32,665 nucleotides of DNA from Thermoleophilia bacterium (GTDB lineage Bacteria > Actinomycetota > Thermoleophilia > Gaiellales > Gaiellaceae). Positions 30,304 through 32,665 of the stretch are shown piece after piece. The translations under genes and the position numbers were made by a program. The first letter of the stretch is position 1; every line of letters starts with the position of its first letter. The notes beneath the pieces were generated by a model, which made no database searches, was not told the origin of the DNA, and saw only the letters and a list, made by a program, of their open reading frames with translations. The stretch covers positions 1 to 32,665 of the forward strand of contig JAICTB010000002.1 of assembly GCA_025936595.1 (NCBI GenBank). Reading direction: 5' to 3'.

Positions 30304-31043
30304 CGAAGCAGCGCGAGACACGCGAGCGCGTGCTCGAGCTGATCGAGCCGCTCAGCGTCGGCGACGCGATCCCGTCGGAGCGCCAGCTCGGCATCGACCT
30401 CGGCGTCTCCCGCCTGACGGTGCGCGCCGCCCTCGACGAGCTCGTGCGCGAGGGCTACCTCGTCCGCCGCCGCGGCGCCGGCACCTTCGTCGCCGAGCCC
30501 AAGGTCGCAAAGGGCATCGACATCACGTCGTTCAGCGACGACATGCGCGCCCGCGGCCTCAACCCCGGCAGCCGCACGCTCGACCTGCGCGACATCCCGG
30601 CGGGGGCGCGGCTCGGCCGCATCCTGCACGTCTCGCCGTCGGAGAGGATCGTCGCGATCAAGCGACTCCGGCTCGCCGACGGTGAGCCGATGGCGATCGA
30701 GCTCCTACACGTTCGCGGCTCGCTCGTCCCCGGGCTCACCGGCCGCGACCTGGAGGAGAACTCGTTCTACGACCTGCTCGCGAGCCGCTACGAGATCTCG
30801 ATCGTCGGCGGCACGCAGACGGTCGAGCCGACGGTGACGAACGACGAGGAGTCGGCGGCGCTCGGCGTTCCCCTCCATTCGCCGGCGCTCCTCTTCGAGC
30901 GGGTGACGCGGTCTTCCGACGGCGACGTCGTCGAGTACACGAGCTCGACCTACCGGGGCGACCGCTACCGGCTCGTCACGGAGATCGGCCTCGGCGGCAA
31001 GCCGCTCCAGCCGCTCAGCGTGGCCGGACTGGACCAGTTCTGA
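30300..31043 (+). CDS. GntR-family regulator, HutC/UTRA type (DasR/NagR-like)
   Basis: The 247-residue protein has an N-terminal winged helix (about 1-70: VGDAIPSERQLGIDLGVSRLTVRAALDELVREGYLVRRRGAGTFV, the GntR signature) and a UTRA ligand domain (about 80-240: ITSFSDDMRARGLNPGSRTL, AIKRLRLADGEPMAIE, LLFERVTRSSDGDVVEYTSSTYRGDRYRL). Relatives sense glucosamine-6-P or GlcNAc-6-P and release TGGTCTAGACCA-type sites. The TTG start overlaps the ATPase stop as TTGA, implying coupled translation at low level. Matching operators lie at nagA, at its own operon and at the solute-binding protein gene. Confidence 0.92.
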   Translation: MTKQRETRERVLELIEPLSVGDAIPSERQLGIDLGVSRLTVRAALDELVREGYLVRRRGAGTFVAEPKVAKGIDITSFSDDMRARGLNPGSRTLDLRDIPAGARLGRILHVSPSERIVAIKRLRLADGEPMAIELLHVRGSLVPGLTGRDLEENSFYDLLASRYEISIVGGTQTVEPTVTNDEESAALGVPLHSPALLFERVTRSSDGDVVEYTSSTYRGDRYRLVTEIGLGGKPLQPLSVAGLDQF

Positions 31044-31046
31044 GAT

Positions 31047-31109
31047 TGGTATTGACTTCTCTGTGACCACTGTGAGACTATCCGCCGGAATGGGAAGTGG
31101 TCTGTACCA
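31047..31109 (+). promoter_or_regulatory. Promoter and GntR operators of the solute-binding protein operon
   Basis: TTGACT (31052-31057), 18-bp spacer, GACTAT (31076-31081) form the likely promoter. TGGTATTGAC (31047-31056) over the -35 is the same word as at nagA, and TGGTCTGTACCA (31098-31109), two changes from the DasR consensus, lies just after the start point. Two operators flanking the promoter imply tight repression. Confidence 0.6.
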
Positions 31110-31166
31110 AATTCGCGGCGCCGTCGCTCTTTCCGAGCCGGGCCGCCTGACTCTGGGGGCATCCAG

Positions 31167-32411
31167 GTGAAGAGACGCAGCATCGTCGCGCTCTCGATTG
31201 TCGCCGTGACGGCGGCAGCGGTCATGGCCGCGACGTCGGGAGCGGCAACCAGGCACGCGACGGCCAACAGCATCACCGTCTGGCTTCAGGTCGACGCACA
31301 GTCCGGCTGGCCGGACCTCGTCGCCTCTACGAACCAGAAGTTCCAGTCCGACCATCCCGGCACCACGGTGAGCGTGCAGTACCAGAACTGGGGCGACCAC
31401 CTGCAGAAGTTCGACGCGACGCTCGCCGGCGGCGGCGGGCCCGACGTGATCGAGATGGGCAACACCGAGATGACGAAGTACATGGCGGCCGGTGCGTTCG
31501 CGTCGCTCGACCGCTCGTCGTTCGACAACTCGGCGTCGTGGCTGAAGGGCCTCGCCGCATCCGGGGCGTTCGGCGGCAAGACCTACGGCGTGCCGTACTA
31601 CGCAGGCTCGCGCGTCGTCACCTACCGTACCGACCTGTTCAAGAAGGCGGGCATCAGGAAGCTGCCGACGACGACGGCCGCGTACATGGCCGACGCGAAG
31701 CGGCTGCTTGCGAAGAACCCGAAGAAGGGCTTCTCGCCGATCTACATCGCGGGCACCGACTGGTACGTCGCGATGGGCTTCGTCTTCGACTACGGCGGCG
31801 GGATCGCGCAGCAGATCAGCGGCAAGTGGAAGGGCCTCCTCGACTCGAAGAAGTCGATCGCCGGCCTGACCGCGTTCAGGAACTTCTACCTCGCGACCTC
31901 GCGGGCGTCGAAGACGACGGACGAGACGCATCCGAACCCGTACGACGTGTACGCACAGGGCCAGGCCGCGTCGATGATCGGCCCGAGCTGGTTCACCTGC
32001 TGCGTCGGGAAGGCCTACACGGGCTCGACCGCGCAGTTCGTGATGCCCGGTCACGTGAAGGGCCAGGCGATCCCGGGCTTCCTCGGCGGCTCCGATCTCG
32101 CCGTTCCCGCGACCTCGAACTCGAAGTCGCTCGCCGCCGACTGGATCAAGGACTTCACCTCGACGAGTGCGGAGAAGACCCTCCAGGCGAAGGGCAACAT
32201 CCCGAACGCGACCAACCTGCTCGGCTCGAGCGTCAACGAGCGCGCGGCCGCCCGGAGCTGGTTCGTCCCGACGGCGAAGCACTGGGTCGACGTCGAGAAC
32301 GGCAACATCCTCCGCAACATGCTGGCGCAGATCCTCACGAACAAGCTGTCGATCAGGCAGGCAGCGTCGTCCGCCAGCGACAACATCGCGTCGGTGCTGA
32401 ACCAGCCGTAA
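31167..32411 (+). CDS. Extracellular solute-binding protein, sugar ABC importer (family 1)
   Basis: The 414-residue protein starts at GTG 31167 with a signal peptide (MKRRSIVALSIVAVTAAAVMAATSGAA). The mature part has the family-1 pattern: ITVWLQVDAQSGW, LVASTNQKFQSDHPGTTVSVQYQNWGDHLQKF, GGGGPDVIEMGNTEMTKYMAAGAFASL, and GKTYGVPYYAGSRVVTYRTDLFKKAGI. Relatives bind oligosaccharides; the context (nagA, GntR) suggests GlcNAc or chitobiose, as for NgcE-like proteins. There is no lipobox Cys after the signal, so it is not an obvious lipoprotein, although most Gram-positive binding proteins are. It is followed 21 bp later by a permease gene. Confidence 0.92.
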   Translation: MKRRSIVALSIVAVTAAAVMAATSGAATRHATANSITVWLQVDAQSGWPDLVASTNQKFQSDHPGTTVSVQYQNWGDHLQKFDATLAGGGGPDVIEMGNTEMTKYMAAGAFASLDRSSFDNSASWLKGLAASGAFGGKTYGVPYYAGSRVVTYRTDLFKKAGIRKLPTTTAAYMADAKRLLAKNPKKGFSPIYIAGTDWYVAMGFVFDYGGGIAQQISGKWKGLLDSKKSIAGLTAFRNFYLATSRASKTTDETHPNPYDVYAQGQAASMIGPSWFTCCVGKAYTGSTAQFVMPGHVKGQAIPGFLGGSDLAVPATSNSKSLAADWIKDFTSTSAEKTLQAKGNIPNATNLLGSSVNERAAARSWFVPTAKHWVDVENGNILRNMLAQILTNKLSIRQAASSASDNIASVLNQP

Positions 32412-32432
32412 CGCGTGCAGGAAAGCAGTCCC

Positions 32433-32665
32433 ATGGCTGTCGCCGCCGAGACCATGATCGACCGGTCTCGGCGGCGCCGCCGTTTCGGGGGGCGTGCGCT
32501 GCGCGCATCGATCCCCTACGGGCTGATCGCGCCGGTCGTCGTCGTGACCGCCGTCATCCTCGGCTATCCGATCTACTGGCTCGTCAAGCTCTCGACGCAG
32601 CAGTACGGCCTGTTCGAGCTGATCCGGCACAAGGGCATCGGCGTCGGCCTGCGCAACTACCACTC
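32433..32665 (+). CDS. Sugar ABC transporter permease, MalF/UgpA-type (N-terminal part, cut by window edge)
   Basis: The frame starts at ATG 32433 with GGAAAG upstream and runs off the window after 77 codons. After a basic N-terminus (MIDRSRRRRRFGGRALRAS) comes the first helix, IPYGLIAPVVVVTAVILGYPIYWLVKLSTQQYGLFELI, which is the standard opening of a MalF/UgpA-type permease, and then GVGLRNYHS, matching the usual 'FVGLDNY' segment. It is the first membrane component of the importer whose binding protein lies directly upstream; a second permease is expected beyond the window. Confidence 0.9.
   Translation, partial: MAVAAETMIDRSRRRRRFGGRALRASIPYGLIAPVVVVTAVILGYPIYWLVKLSTQQYGLFELIRHKGIGVGLRNYH

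Noticed and set aside
30705-32663. 652-codon minus-strand frame across gntR, binding protein and permease
   Set aside because: It runs antisense through three recognisable genes and their promoter region and has low-complexity Arg/Asp/Val composition.

Overview
The window is high-GC DNA with dense coding on both strands, many GTG/TTG starts, and a set of genes whose start codon sits only 6-9 nt after a TANNNT-type -10 box (leaderless transcription). Together with a SARP/AfsR-type regulator, a zinc-ribbon adenylate cyclase-STAND protein, a DesK-type two-component pair and a GntR/UTRA sugar regulon, this points to an actinobacterium. My best guess, from overall gene style only, is a deep-branching soil lineage of the Thermoleophilia type (Gaiella/Solirubrobacter-like). 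No marker gene here proves it.

Layout. 1-5 kb: the 3' end of an IF-1 gene, mutS2, then a leftward cluster of cspA, a divergent cold-shock-like protein, a tiny highly charged protein and an EamA transporter, followed by a small membrane protein and a PAP2 phosphatase. 5-12.4 kb: a large GT-C-like membrane glycosyltransferase, a patatin-like lipase with an unknown four-helix membrane protein downstream, a two-component system, and a small membrane protein. 12.4-20.6 kb: a signalling block with two very large multidomain regulators (zinc ribbon-cyclase-ATPase-TPR, and SARP-degenerate cyclase-NB-ARC-TPR) flanking an orphan LuxR-type HTH protein and two secreted proteins. The SARP gene has three exact 7-bp direct repeats at 11-bp spacing in front of its start, the classical SARP box geometry.

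20.6-24.5 kb is accessory: small orphan genes, about 0.9 kb of non-coding DNA with two large nested inverted repeats, then a tightly coupled operon (15-aa leader peptide, 88-aa protein, large serine recombinase). The recombinase reading frame ends inside a tRNA-Arg(CCT) gene on the other strand. A partial copy of the same tRNA 3' end lies 12 kb to the left, at the terminator side of the cyclase gene, so the whole signalling block could be part of a tRNA-bounded island. This is the most unusual part of the window.

24.5-32.7 kb: an L,D-transpeptidase, a 163-bp MITE-like element with 18-bp perfect terminal inverted repeats and a TTA duplication inserted 9 bp before an APC permease gene, a hotdog thioesterase, and an amino-sugar locus. 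The last consists of nagA, divergent from an MsmK/UgpC-type ATPase gene that is translationally coupled to a GntR/HutC regulator, then a solute-binding protein and the start of a permease. DasR-like operators (TGGTCNNNACCA type) overlap the predicted promoters of all three transcription units, so uptake and deacetylation of an N-acetylglucosamine-type sugar are probably controlled by the local GntR protein.
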